Origin: a virus
DNA length: 22,897 nt
IMG/VR virus record: IMGVR_UViG_3300020001_000009
Coordinates: 1 to 22,897 of that record
Direction: 5' to 3' (one strand)
The notes under the pieces were generated by a model that made no database searches, was not told the DNA's origin, and worked only from the letters and a program-made list of their open reading frames with translations. Position numbers and translations under genes: made by a program. How positions within the stretch are numbered: position 1 is the first letter of the stretch; each line of letters opens with the position of its first letter. This document shows positions 12,590 through 20,054 of this stretch, one piece after another.

Positions 12590-13893
12590 TGGAAACTTAT
12601 CCTTTAACACACGATCAGCAACGAATTTTTGATATATGCGAAACCACAAGCTGCAATATTTTGATTTGTGGAAAACCAGGAACAGGAAAGACTGTACTAG
12701 AACGTGCCTTACTTGAGTACTCCCAAAAGGCGTGGACAATGTGTGCACCTACGGGCTTGGCGGCAATTAACGGCGGTGGGAAGACGTTGCATAGTGTATT
12801 CGGTATACCAGTGTCGGATGGAATTTTCCATCCCGACTTCAACAAGTTTACCACCTTCGATAGCATCGTTAAACATCTTACGTATAGTGTCAAGTACCTT
12901 ATCATTGACGAAGTAAGTATGGTACGCGCCGACACAATAGATTTTATCGACCGCGAACTGCGCTACTTTAAACAAGTGGATAAGCCATTTGGCGGGATAC
13001 AAGTTGTTTTTGTTGGAGATTTTTACCAACTCCCGCCCGTTGTTGGTAGGGATGGTAAAGAAATGAAACTGTACTACGATTCTCCATTCGTGTTCAGTTC
13101 CAAAGTGTTTGCCGAGGCTGATTTTCAAATTTTGGAACTTACCGAAGTACTCAGGCAAAAGGGCGACGATAAATTTATAAAAATTCTGCACTCGGCCCGT
13201 ACGGGCGACGTATCTGCCAAGCAACTAATGGAACTGAATAAGAACGTAAAGCCCAAAGTTGAAGACGTGCGCATACGTTTAGCTGGAACAAATAAGGAGA
13301 CGGAAATTATTAACCAGCAATTTCTTCGTTCCATCCAATCCGAACCAAAGACTTACGTATGTAAGGAGTATGGTAAATGGCCGGAAAAAATCGACGTAGT
13401 TCCACTTGTTCTAAAGATTGGTGCCCAGGTTATGATTACTGTGAATAATGCCGACGTTCCCCCCAATACCAAAGGTAAGGGCGTTACAGTTAACGGCTCA
13501 CTCGGAACTGTTACCGAGATGCAAGACGCTTGTGTGATGGTACAACTAGATGGGGGGCCGTTGGTGCCAGTGTATAAGAAACGTCGCGAGCATAAGGTTA
13601 AAGAGGTACAGGACGGTCAGCGTGCAGAGGTTTTAAAGGCGGCTATCGAACAGGTTCCACTTAAACTTGCCTGGGCGATAAGTATTCATAAATCACAGGG
13701 GCAATCGTTTGATAAGGTACACGTGGACGCAAATAAAATTTTTGCGGCCGGGCAGTTGTACGTGGCACTTAGCCGGGCAAGAAGTTTAGAGGGGTTGACG
13801 TTGGCGTCGAAGCTGACGGCGGCAAAATTTTTCGCAGACGAAGACGTAGAAAACTTTTTCAAAACAATAAAAACAATAGCATATGCCAACTAA
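12589..13893 (+). CDS. Pif1/RecD-like SF1B DNA helicase, 434 aa
   Basis: The domains of a Pif1-type 5'-3' helicase appear in order: Walker A CGKPGTGKT (27-35), motif Ia CAPTGLAA, motif II YLIIDEVSM (103-111), motif III GDFYQLPPV (143-151), a Pif1-family feature, and C-terminal motif V-VI SIHKSQGQSFDKV and YVALSRARSLEGL. It also has the family's SH3-like insert (NGSLGTVTEMQDACVMVQLDGG). It likely helps replication or recombination by unwinding or removing barriers, as T4 Dda does. ATG at 12589 gives the exact Pif1-like beginning. The frame stays open upstream to 12472, but that part covers another small gene. It overlaps the following gene by 11 nt. Confidence 0.92.
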   Translation: METYPLTHDQQRIFDICETTSCNILICGKPGTGKTVLERALLEYSQKAWTMCAPTGLAAINGGGKTLHSVFGIPVSDGIFHPDFNKFTTFDSIVKHLTYSVKYLIIDEVSMVRADTIDFIDRELRYFKQVDKPFGGIQVVFVGDFYQLPPVVGRDGKEMKLYYDSPFVFSSKVFAEADFQILELTEVLRQKGDDKFIKILHSARTGDVSAKQLMELNKNVKPKVEDVRIRLAGTNKETEIINQQFLRSIQSEPKTYVCKEYGKWPEKIDVVPLVLKIGAQVMITVNNADVPPNTKGKGVTVNGSLGTVTEMQDACVMVQLDGGPLVPVYKKRREHKVKEVQDGQRAEVLKAAIEQVPLKLAWAISIHKSQGQSFDKVHVDANKIFAAGQLYVALSRARSLEGLTLASKLTAAKFFADEDVENFFKTIKTIAYAN

Positions 13894-14080
13894 ACCAAAA
13901 ATTCAAAGTTACAAATCAGGTTCGCGCACCGTTAGCCGATCCGCGCAACATGGCGATATGTGGATAATAAGTTTTCCAGATGGCGGATGGTACTCCGTGA
14001 GCGCGGGTGAAGAAGGGATACAGGTTACCAATCCGCCAAACCCGGGAAGTGTTAAGTTTAGTGGAAACTTTTTTGAATAA
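13883..14080 (+). CDS. Hypothetical protein (65 aa)
   Basis: The gene starts inside the last codons of the helicase gene. The N-terminal 20 residues are Lys/Ser/Arg-rich. The rest looks like a small beta domain (WIISFPDGGWYSVSAGEEGIQ). There is no known motif. Confidence 0.55.
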   Translation: MPTKPKIQSYKSGSRTVSRSAQHGDMWIISFPDGGWYSVSAGEEGIQVTNPPNPGSVKFSGNFFE

Positions 14081-14094
14081 GGGGCGAAGTTTAT

Positions 14095-14382
14095 ATGGAA
14101 AAACCAATCAACTGTATATACTGGACAACCGGAGCCGTGGCAAAGCTATTACACGTAGCTCCATCTGCCATTCGTTATTGGCTTATGGAATTTAACTTTG
14201 ATTCTAAAAAACGTTCCACCAATAACCGTAAATTTAATACCAGTGAAGTGAATAAACTTATAGTTATAAAAAGATTGTTGCATAACCATCCACAACATAC
14301 AATCTTAGGGGCGAAAAAAATTTTTGCCAAAGGCCCAGAATGGGCGAAAAAGAAAATTGATGAAATATGGAAAACAAATTAA
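14095..14382 (+). CDS. MerR-type HTH DNA-binding protein (95 aa)
   Basis: The N-terminal 60 residues follow the MerR winged-helix pattern: IYWTTGAVAKLLHVAPSAIRYW (recognition helix around 15-30), then a wing with NNRKFNTSEVNKL and the IKRLL helix. There is no effector-binding domain, only a basic C-terminal helix, so it may be a phage transcription regulator, or a DNA-binding factor related to excisionases. Its position in the middle of the early rightward arm suits a switch of gene expression. Target sites are unknown. Confidence 0.8.
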   Translation: MEKPINCIYWTTGAVAKLLHVAPSAIRYWLMEFNFDSKKRSTNNRKFNTSEVNKLIVIKRLLHNHPQHTILGAKKIFAKGPEWAKKKIDEIWKTN

Positions 14383-14389
14383 ATTGTGT

Positions 14390-14551
14390 ATGGCACGAAA
14401 AAACATAACAGGTATATCGTTCTGTGGCTGGGAACTAGAAACTAAAGAAGAACAAGCGGTAAAGAAATGGTTAAAGGATAAGGGTATAAGCGCGAAACAT
14501 TTTATGCGATATTTAATTAGGCAACATTTAAAAAAAGAAAAACTAAGCTAA
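14390..14551 (+). CDS. Small basic protein, possible ribbon-helix-helix (53 aa)
   Basis: The C-terminal part (GISAKHFMRYLIRQHLKKEK) resembles the second helix of CopG/Arc-like ribbon-helix-helix proteins, preceded by a helix-like ELETKEEQAVKKWLKDK. ATG at 14390 follows the MerR-like stop by 7 nt. Longer starts (14324, 14366) would overlap the MerR gene. Assignment to the fold is tentative. Confidence 0.5.
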   Translation: MARKNITGISFCGWELETKEEQAVKKWLKDKGISAKHFMRYLIRQHLKKEKLS

Positions 14552-14555
14552 AGTT

Positions 14556-14744
14556 ATGCGTATAATTTGTTTACTTGTAATAATGTGTGGATGTTCGCAA
14601 AAAACATATACCAGTTCTTTAGTAGATCAAAGAAAAAAGCATACGCAAAAAATAACATCTAAGGATGTTAAGAATACCAGGTTAGTTATGTTTACCTGTA
14701 TTGCATTAGGTATTTATATTCATTCAATTTTTGTAAAAGACTAA
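14556..14744 (+). CDS. Small putative lipoprotein or membrane protein (62 aa)
   Basis: The N-terminus MRIICLLVIMCGCSQK looks like a short lipoprotein signal with G12-C13 as the processing pair. A second hydrophobic stretch (about 44-60, MFTCIALGIYIHSIF) could cross the membrane. A basic linker lies between. Possible roles include superinfection exclusion. Nothing decides it. Confidence 0.5.
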   Translation: MRIICLLVIMCGCSQKTYTSSLVDQRKKHTQKITSKDVKNTRLVMFTCIALGIYIHSIFVKD

Positions 14745-14766
14745 TAAACGTATTACCATCACACTT

Positions 14767-15378
14767 ATGACGACCACAGAAAAAAATTTAACAAAATTAG
14801 GCCACCAAAAACCGGCGCCACAAGAAATATCAACAGCAATAGTTATTGCAAGCCTGGAAAAGCAAGCAGCCCCATCCATTCGCCGAGTAACAGACTTAAA
14901 GATTAAGACCAAGGATGATTTTGAATTAGCGGCTACACTTGTTAAGCAGCTTAAAGGGCTTAGCGCCTTAGCCAAGCAAGAAGAAGATACTATGGTTAAT
15001 CCGGCAAAGGCAACCATCAAAGCTATACAAGCGCACTTTAAACCGTTTCAAAACAAGGTGGCAGAGATTGAGACGGAAGTTAAGACAAAAATGGGCGAAT
15101 TTTTGGTGGCACAAAAAAAATTATCTGCCAAAGTAGAACAGGATTTTGAGGATGGGAAAATAAGAAAGATTTCCACTATCGTCGCGAAGCAAGCCGAATT
15201 GCGTGTGGATAATGGAACGGCACAAGTACGTAAGGTTTGGACCTTGCTTATAGACAACGAGTCTAAAATACCCCGCGAGTACTTAGAGCCGGCAACTGAT
15301 CTTATTCGCTCAGCTTTAAAAGATGGTAAGACCGTACCTGGGTGTAGATGGGAACAGGTAGATAGTATCGCTATATGA
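14767..15378 (+). CDS. Coiled-coil phage protein, possible recombination accessory (203 aa)
   Basis: Residues about 50-140 form a long charged helix (AATLVKQLKGLSALAKQEED, then QNKVAEIETEVKTKM), resembling Gam/Gp157-like coiled coils. The C-terminal 45 residues, with VWTLLIDNESKIPREYLEP, IRSALKDG and VPGCRWEQ, match by eye a short domain that recurs at the end of phage recombination-locus proteins (pattern 'iPreYl...I..a...G...iPG.r'). The function of that domain is not established. It ends in an ATGA overlap with a small membrane protein gene. Confidence 0.55.
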   Translation: MTTTEKNLTKLGHQKPAPQEISTAIVIASLEKQAAPSIRRVTDLKIKTKDDFELAATLVKQLKGLSALAKQEEDTMVNPAKATIKAIQAHFKPFQNKVAEIETEVKTKMGEFLVAQKKLSAKVEQDFEDGKIRKISTIVAKQAELRVDNGTAQVRKVWTLLIDNESKIPREYLEPATDLIRSALKDGKTVPGCRWEQVDSIAI

Positions 15379-15497
15379 AATATACGTGGGGCAATCATGG
15401 GTTTTTTTGCAACGTACTTTTAAGCGCTATTGCCGGACAGTTGGTTAGTATAGTAATAGCAATTTTAGCTTGCTATATAGTATTTACGAACTTATAA
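15375..15497 (+). CDS. Tiny single-span membrane protein (40 aa)
   Basis: This short frame starts by ATGA overlap with the upstream stop, strong evidence of coupling in this genome. After a short polar start (MKYTWGNHG), residues about 15-38 are hydrophobic (LLSAIAGQLVSIVIAILACY), forming one membrane helix. The function is unknown. Confidence 0.5.
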   Translation: MKYTWGNHGFFCNVLLSAIAGQLVSIVIAILACYIVFTNL

Positions 15498-15524
15498 GCG
15501 ATTGAATCAATAAAATAAAAGAGT

Positions 15525-15935
15525 ATGAAAATCAAAATACACGTAACGAAGGAGATTTACCGTAAGGCGATGATGTGTGGCACGCAAAAGAGATATGACT
15601 CCAGTGTCCCCACCTCTTGTGCGATAGCTTTAGCCGTGAGAGAGGTGGCACCAAAAGCATATATAACAAACACGGGGATTTCGTGGCTTGGTATTGACCA
15701 AGTTACTGGACTTTACATAGGTAGATTTTCAGGAATGCCTGATTTTGTTAACGGGATAGTTTCAGCCTTCGATGCCTTATGGGATAAGCCAGAAGAACGC
15801 TTACTACTCCCTGAATTTTCCTTCAAGGTAGATTTCCCTGACGAACTTATTGAAGAGATCGGCCTTGATGAAGTGAAAGCTATCATGGAAAAGAGCGAGA
15901 CTTTGGAATTTTGTAGCTCCCTGACCCCCTCTTGA
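15525..15935 (+). CDS. Hypothetical protein (136 aa)
   Basis: The product begins MKIKIHVTKEIYRKAMMCG, followed by CAIALAVREVAP, SWLGIDQ and FSFKVDFPDELIEEIG. It looks like a compact alpha/beta phage protein, and I have an impression of relatives with the same 'CAIAlAvre..P' segment in Bacteroidota phages. No catalytic motif is seen. It has a normal ATG with a purine-rich AAAAGAGT upstream. Confidence 0.6.
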   Translation: MKIKIHVTKEIYRKAMMCGTQKRYDSSVPTSCAIALAVREVAPKAYITNTGISWLGIDQVTGLYIGRFSGMPDFVNGIVSAFDALWDKPEERLLLPEFSFKVDFPDELIEEIGLDEVKAIMEKSETLEFCSSLTPS

Positions 15936-15956
15936 GCCCTATAAAATGAAGATACG

Positions 15957-16466
15957 ATGAAGCCAATATTTTCAAGAGAATGGGCAATGCCGAATAAATG
16001 GACTTTTAAAATAAAGCCCATAAAAAACCTTATTGAGCGCTATGTGGGTAATGGGAAAAACTGGATAGACCCGTTTTCAGGCGAATCTCATTTTACTGAG
16101 ATTACCAATGACTTAAATCCTGATCGAAAGGCACAGTACAATCTTAAATGTGAGGACTTTATTAAGCTACTACCAGGGCCATTCAAAGGTTGTCTTTTCG
16201 ATCCCCCTTATTCCAACGAGCAAACAAAGCGGTCTTACGAATCGTTGGGGATAAGATACACCTTTGAGGATAGTCATGGACTTTTTCAAAGTGAAAAGAA
16301 ATTGATTGCGCCTAAAATAAAAGTTGGTGGATTTGTAATTTGCTTGGGATGGAATAGTAACGGGTTTGGCAAAAAATTAGGATTTGAATTAATAGAAGTC
16401 CTTTTAGTCGCCCATGGATCCATGCACAATGACACAATAGTAACAGTCGAACGGAAGCAACCTTAA
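15957..16466 (+). CDS. Small DNA methyltransferase-like protein (169 aa)
   Basis: The sequence carries methyltransferase landmarks: WIDPFSGES (37-44, in the place of SAM-binding motif I), NDLNP (51-55, the ribose-contact position) and FDPPYSNEQT (81-90, catalytic motif IV). At about 170 aa, with almost no target-recognition region, it is shorter than typical N6-adenine enzymes. It may rely on a partner or act as a minimal orphan enzyme. Its N-terminal FSREWAMPNKWTF segment is typical of a phage group with the same motif order. This would be the third methyltransferase in the window, on the opposite arm from the other two. Confidence 0.75.
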   Translation: MKPIFSREWAMPNKWTFKIKPIKNLIERYVGNGKNWIDPFSGESHFTEITNDLNPDRKAQYNLKCEDFIKLLPGPFKGCLFDPPYSNEQTKRSYESLGIRYTFEDSHGLFQSEKKLIAPKIKVGGFVICLGWNSNGFGKKLGFELIEVLLVAHGSMHNDTIVTVERKQP

Positions 16467-16478
16467 CCCCCTTCCCCC

Positions 16479-16760
16479 ATGCCCCTAAGTGAGAACGAGA
16501 TGAAACAGATTGAACAAGACGCTAGAAAGTATGTTGCCGATTCTTGGAACGTTAGTGAGGAAGTTATAAATCTAGAATGTACCCATGTAATGCTTCGTTA
16601 CGAAGGCTACATCGCCGGAGCCACAGCCCAGGCCGAGAAATACCAAAGCGAGATTGAGCAGTTGAAATTGGAAATAAAAATACTCAGGCGGGAATCAAGA
16701 GACGTAGACATTGATTATAACTTGCACGAAGGTAAAGGCGAAAACAACGAACTACTATGA
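16479..16760 (+). CDS. Hypothetical coiled-coil protein (93 aa)
   Basis: An N-terminal helical part containing DSWNVSEEVINLECTH leads into a coiled coil (KYQSEIEQLKLEIKILRRES). The C-terminus is acidic. The stop overlaps the next gene by ATGA. No known family. Confidence 0.6.
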   Translation: MPLSENEMKQIEQDARKYVADSWNVSEEVINLECTHVMLRYEGYIAGATAQAEKYQSEIEQLKLEIKILRRESRDVDIDYNLHEGKGENNELL

Positions 16761-17101
16761 CTGATAAAGAACACATCACAAACCTAGAAGAAACCATTCG
16801 GCAACTTAAAATAGAAGCTGAAAATTTCAAATCTGTAATGGTTGCCGCCGCTGAGGAAATTCAAGAGCATTGGCAGGCGCATTGCGACGCGGAAGGATAT
16901 GGCCCGTCCAATTTAATGCACCGATTAGAGAAAGGATTAGCGTCAGACTATGCAGGCTACAAACCGGGAGAATTCACAAAGCTAGAAGCCTTACTCGCCT
17001 CCCGCGATTCTGAACTTAGGGAATTGAGACAACAGGCAAAACGGGACTTTAATCGCATTAACGAACTAGAAGATATTATTATACTTTTAGCGGTTCATTA
17101 G
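16757..17101 (+). CDS. Hypothetical coiled-coil protein (114 aa)
   Basis: Two helical stretches (HITNLEETIRQLKIEAENFK and LLASRDSELRELRQQAKRDF) flank a polar centre with HCDAEGYGPSNLMHRLE. It is coupled to the previous gene by ATGA, and the two may form a pair. Similar coiled-coil accessory proteins are common in phage early regions. The function is unknown. Confidence 0.6.
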   Translation: MTDKEHITNLEETIRQLKIEAENFKSVMVAAAEEIQEHWQAHCDAEGYGPSNLMHRLEKGLASDYAGYKPGEFTKLEALLASRDSELRELRQQAKRDFNRINELEDIIILLAVH

Positions 17102-17379
17102 GATGGACTGGACCGGTTACTGAGGGCGGTCCCGTACAGTATTGTCATTCCTTTGTGGAAAACGGAATGATTAGATTTTTAGATGATAGTCACCACGAAC
17201 TAAAAGACAAGACTGTAGAACTGCCTGAAATAGACGAAGCAACATGTTTGGGCTGATTCAGATTTACATAACTATCGGTTCAACCAACACGAAGTGACAA
17301 CCTACCTTCTCTCTAAGCGCTTCGATTTATTCGGGTGGATCGCGGAAGGTTTAGCACTAGACAAAAATCAAAGGGTATG
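17092..17379 (+). pseudogene. Two out-of-frame coding remnants without start codons
   Basis: No proper ORF covers this 275-bp gap, yet two frames read as protein. Frame 1 (about 17092-17257) gives GWTGPVTEGGPVQYCHSFVE, then RFLDDSHHELKDKTVELPEI, resembling the end of small phage proteins with an 'HSF...G...F..D..HeL.g.TVeLP' pattern. Frame 2 (about 17232-17379) gives ADSDLHNYRFNQHEVTTYLL and ends in a stop that overlaps the DUF551 start as ATGA. The frames join by a +1 shift near TTTGGGC (17247-17253). A decayed gene is likeliest. A sequencing error or programmed shift is possible. An internal ATG at 17168 could express 29 residues. Confidence 0.45.
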
Positions 17380-17589
17380 AAAGATGAATGGATAAGCGTT
17401 AAGGATAGATTGCCCAAAAGCACAATCAGAATTAGCGGTAAAAAATATCTAACTTATCCACTGGAGGTAGTTTCTCATTTCATTAATCACAGATTTACAA
17501 ATTACAATGGAAGCACTGGACAAATGGATGATGTTTATAAAGTTACCCACTGGATGCCCTTCCCTTCACCCCCTAATCAAGGACACTAA
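17377..17589 (+). CDS. DUF551-type protein (70 aa)
   Basis: The product starts MKDEWISVKDRLPKS and ends with THWMPFPSPP. This matches the DUF551 signature (W-I-S-V-x-x-R-L-P ... H-W-x-P-x-P-x-P) of small phage and prophage proteins of unknown function. ATG at 17377 is chosen because the domain begins there and it overlaps the stop of the upstream remnant (ATGA). A start at 17335 would add unrelated residues. Confidence 0.8.
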   Translation: MKDEWISVKDRLPKSTIRISGKKYLTYPLEVVSHFINHRFTNYNGSTGQMDDVYKVTHWMPFPSPPNQGH

Positions 17590-17601
17590 ACGGAATAGAA
17601 T

Positions 17602-17898
17602 ATGAAAACAGGAATCGAACAGATAGCAGATGAACGTCAAAAGCAAATTGATAAGCACGGATTCACAGGGAAGCATCACGCAGAGCATCCAGAATGGTAT
17701 GATAACTACCAACTTCAGTTTGCGGCGACTACGCTAATGATGCATGAATTTGAGGAACAACTTGATATTGATGCATTGCTACCGGATGGGTGGGATAAGG
17801 AGTGGTTTGCTGACCTTAATAATCGTTCGCGTGAAAAACGCCTCATCATTGCCGGTGCCCTTATTGCCGCTGAAATCGACCGCCTTCAAAACTCTTAA
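17602..17898 (+). CDS. Conserved phage accessory protein, ERQxQI type (98 aa)
   Basis: The pattern GIEQIADERQKQIDKHGFT, LQFAATTLM and RLIIAGALIAAEIDRLQ is a recurring phage small-protein type that I have seen without an established function. The helical arrangement is sometimes compared to MazG-like folds, but the metal-binding EExxE pairs are not evident here. It is a cytosolic protein within a run of small accessory genes. Confidence 0.7.
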   Translation: MKTGIEQIADERQKQIDKHGFTGKHHAEHPEWYDNYQLQFAATTLMMHEFEEQLDIDALLPDGWDKEWFADLNNRSREKRLIIAGALIAAEIDRLQNS

Positions 17899-17917
17899 AG
17901 CCTAGCGCATAGACACC

Positions 17918-18136
17918 ATGAAAACACCGACTTTTAAACTTACTAAAGGGCAAGTATATACAACCGACGCTCAACTAAACATTGTGCCTGGAGAGGGTAA
18001 TCACACATCAGGAACTTATCTATGGATAGGCGATGATGACAATGGATGCTACGGCACAATTTCAGGGGTAAAGACGCTTGAGAAATTAGCAATGGGTATT
18101 CTAAGGCATTTAGGACATAAGGTAACGCTGCGATGA
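17918..18136 (+). CDS. Hypothetical protein (72 aa)
   Basis: This small, probably beta-rich protein has TYLWIGDDDNGCYGTISG, followed by a C-terminal helix. It ends in an ATGA overlap with the zinc-ribbon protein gene. There is no recognised family. Confidence 0.6.
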   Translation: MKTPTFKLTKGQVYTTDAQLNIVPGEGNHTSGTYLWIGDDDNGCYGTISGVKTLEKLAMGILRHLGHKVTLR

Positions 18137-18936
18137 AAAACATTTTATTCCACTCCGGCGAGTTTTGGTTTAATGAGAAGGGTTTTCCGCAATTGCTTGA
18201 TTTTGGTGTGCGGGAGAATCAATCTGACAAAACAGAATACTTCAATGCCCTCCAACTCGCCCTGGCGGATTCAGTTAAGTTCGAGGACCAAGACGCAATA
18301 CTTTTTGAGGTTCGCGATGTGTTATTTAAAACTTCTACCGGAATGGACGGACGGAACGGGTGGCAACCCATTAAAGGCCAGACATTTTTCATCGAGGGGG
18401 TTGAGGTTAAAGGGCTTAATTTTGACAAATGCCCTGAATGTGGTTCTAAAAATATTAGATACGATGAAACTTGGGGATGCGGAGATTGCAGCTATGAGTG
18501 GGAAAAAAGATATAGTCGCAAAGTTGCCGTCCTCTCCAACAGCCCGGTAAAGAGCGAGACACCCCGCCGAATCAGACTTGACTTAAACAGTCCGGTTGAA
18601 TTGGCAATCTATGAAGTAATGCAAATGATTGAGAAAATGCCAGCCGATATAAAACTGACACTCGCGGGTGAAAAGTTGCGTGAGGCGCGAGAATTGGTTG
18701 CTGACTTCATTGATAAAGTTGAACCCAAGGCCGAACCTACCGTAGAAGGGGAGACATGGAAAGTAGGAACTTTTTTAAATGGTGAGTTATTTCTTTCAAC
18801 CGGAATACAGGCACTTTATCCACATGGTACTGTGACACAAGCCGAACTTCAATCCATCGCCGCCCTCCTCAATCGTGCCCCCTTGGGGGAAGAGACAAAG
18901 GAGAAAAAGCCTAAATCAGCCCAAAAACAAGGCTAA
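18133..18936 (+). CDS. Hypothetical protein with internal zinc ribbon (267 aa)
   Basis: Residues about 100-125 form a zinc ribbon: KCPECGSKNIRYDE, then GCGDCSYEWEK, giving two C-x2-C knuckles 14 residues apart. The N-terminal 95 residues, with FGVRENQSDKTEYFNALQLA and GQTFFIEG, are acidic and of unknown fold. The C-terminal part has a helical DLNSPVELAIYEVMQMIEKM segment and a Lys-rich tail. Zinc ribbons usually bind nucleic acid or protein. Its role is unknown. The last gene of its run, it is followed by a promoter. Confidence 0.65.
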   Translation: MKNILFHSGEFWFNEKGFPQLLDFGVRENQSDKTEYFNALQLALADSVKFEDQDAILFEVRDVLFKTSTGMDGRNGWQPIKGQTFFIEGVEVKGLNFDKCPECGSKNIRYDETWGCGDCSYEWEKRYSRKVAVLSNSPVKSETPRRIRLDLNSPVELAIYEVMQMIEKMPADIKLTLAGEKLREARELVADFIDKVEPKAEPTVEGETWKVGTFLNGELFLSTGIQALYPHGTVTQAELQSIAALLNRAPLGEETKEKKPKSAQKQG

Positions 18937-18956
18937 AATAAATATCTTGAATTGTG

Positions 18957-18986
18957 TTGCAAATATCAAGAAAGGATGTATATTTG
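18957..18986 (+). promoter_or_regulatory. Strong Bacteroidota-type promoter
   Basis: TTG (18957-18959), a 19-nt spacer and TATATTTG (18979-18986) match the TTTG-N19-TAnnTTTG consensus almost exactly. Transcription should start near 18991-18993, at or next to the ATG of the following gene, so the mRNA may be leaderless or nearly so. Confidence 0.75.
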
Positions 18987-18990
18987 ATTC

Positions 18991-19251
18991 ATGAAAGGTA
19001 CAGAAAATCAAATCAAATTCGCAACTTCTCTTAGAGAAGAGTTTGTGAAAGAAGCTACCGAAAGAATGAATTTGTTAGCCCCTAAAATGGAAGGACACGA
19101 AAAACGTACTGCTGACTACAACGCAAAAAAATCGCAAGTTGAGGCTATTAATTTAGCGGATGATGCAGCTTTGATTATTCATGTGATTCAGAACTGCTGG
19201 AGAGGCGGTACAATGTCAGTGAGTGAATTTTGTGAAGCATTCAAAAAATAA
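18991..19251 (+). CDS. Hypothetical helical protein (86 aa)
   Basis: The product begins MKGTENQIKFATSLREEFV, an opening that resembles phage and bacterial proteins with a 'GTekQikfA' N-terminus. The rest is helical and ends SVSEFCEAFKK. Its ATG is only 4 nt after the -7 element of a strong promoter, so its start should be leaderless or its transcript may begin elsewhere. The function is unknown. Confidence 0.65.
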   Translation: MKGTENQIKFATSLREEFVKEATERMNLLAPKMEGHEKRTADYNAKKSQVEAINLADDAALIIHVIQNCWRGGTMSVSEFCEAFKK

Positions 19252-19261
19252 AAACAACATT

Positions 19262-19480
19262 ATGGAAAACAGGATGAATGAAGTAAAAGCACTTAAATCA
19301 GAAGTTCTCGACCGGGCTCATACATGTGTGAGGGGTATGAACTATATATTGGTTACTGACGACATGAATATAACTGTTATGCAGGAGGATCAATATAACA
19401 CACATCATCTAATTAGTTTCCCCGCTAATTGTACCGGGGAACAATTCGATCGAATTGTTTCCAATTATGTAACCCAATGA
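19262..19480 (+). CDS. Hypothetical protein (72 aa)
   Basis: ATG at 19262 gives MENRMNEVKALKSEVLDRAH, then YILVTDDMNITVMQEDQYNT. A start at 19223 would run through the previous gene. It has a small alpha/beta look. The stop overlaps the next start (ATGA). Confidence 0.55.
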   Translation: MENRMNEVKALKSEVLDRAHTCVRGMNYILVTDDMNITVMQEDQYNTHHLISFPANCTGEQFDRIVSNYVTQ

Positions 19481-19632
19481 AAAAGAAACCCAAACACGGC
19501 GGTAAGCGCCCAGGCTCCGGCCGACCGAAAGGAGAGCCGACAAAGACGATGCGTGTCCCGGTTTCTAAAGTTGAGGAAGTAAATCTGATTTTGTCTCGCC
19601 GTTCCCCCGACAAGAGCGTAGGGGAGGATTAG
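19477..19632 (+). CDS. Short basic 'GGxRPGSGRPKG' protein (51 aa)
   Basis: The opening KPKHGGKRPGSGRPKGEPTK followed by TMRVPVSKVEEV is a common phage signature: a flexible Gly/Arg/Lys arm, then a strand that often begins a ribbon-helix-helix-like domain. These proteins probably bind nucleic acid. ATGA coupling to the previous gene fixes the start at 19477. An upstream start at 19429 would read through that gene. Confidence 0.7.
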   Translation: MKKKPKHGGKRPGSGRPKGEPTKTMRVPVSKVEEVNLILSRRSPDKSVGED

Positions 19633-19655
19633 AAGAAAAACCGTAAATTAACGTT

Positions 19656-20054
19656 ATGAAACCATACCTTAAATACCTGATCTTAGCCGCCGTTATCGTT
19701 ATCTTGTTTATCACGGTTTACTTCGTCGGCCGCCACCAAGGCAAAATATCAGCAATAGATAACATTATGATGGATAGCCTTAACCGGGATATAGCCAATC
19801 GGGATAATAGAATCAAAAAATCGGAACTAATCATTGAGAAGAAAAACGACACGATAAAAATGCTCCAAGCCAATATTGCCGTTACCGATGCACTTATGGC
19901 TAAGCGCGAACTAAAATCAAAACAAACCATTACCTATTATGAAACCCTACAGCATCGTTACGTTAATGTTACTGTGTCTCATTACGACCGCTTCATTTGG
20001 GCAAGATTTCCCGATTCTATATCCACGGTGGCAAAAAGAGGCAATCGTCCATGA
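19656..20054 (+). CDS. N-terminal-anchored coiled-coil protein, spanin-like (132 aa)
   Basis: Residues 5-24 are one strong membrane helix (YLKYLILAAVIVILFITVYF), followed by a long charged helix (IANRDNRIKKSELIIEKKND, then MLQANIAVTDALMAKREL). An inner-membrane anchor plus periplasmic coiled coil is the layout of an inner spanin (Rz-type). The last 116 nt overlap the next gene in another frame, as in Rz/Rz1 nests. The lysis genes lie just beyond, in the opposite direction. No sequence motif proves a spanin, so the call is by architecture. Confidence 0.5.
   Translation: MKPYLKYLILAAVIVILFITVYFVGRHQGKISAIDNIMMDSLNRDIANRDNRIKKSELIIEKKNDTIKMLQANIAVTDALMAKRELKSKQTITYYETLQHRYVNVTVSHYDRFIWARFPDSISTVAKRGNRP

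Noticed and set aside
13509-13517. Additional GTTACCGAG word matching the 1.3-1.5 kb repeats
   Set aside because: It is a single copy inside the helicase coding sequence, encoding conserved residues. Chance is the simplest explanation.
17268-17276. Possible seventh AAACTATCA box (ATAACTATC)
   Set aside because: Only 7-8 bases match, it lies within the decayed coding region, and no start codon follows at the usual distance.
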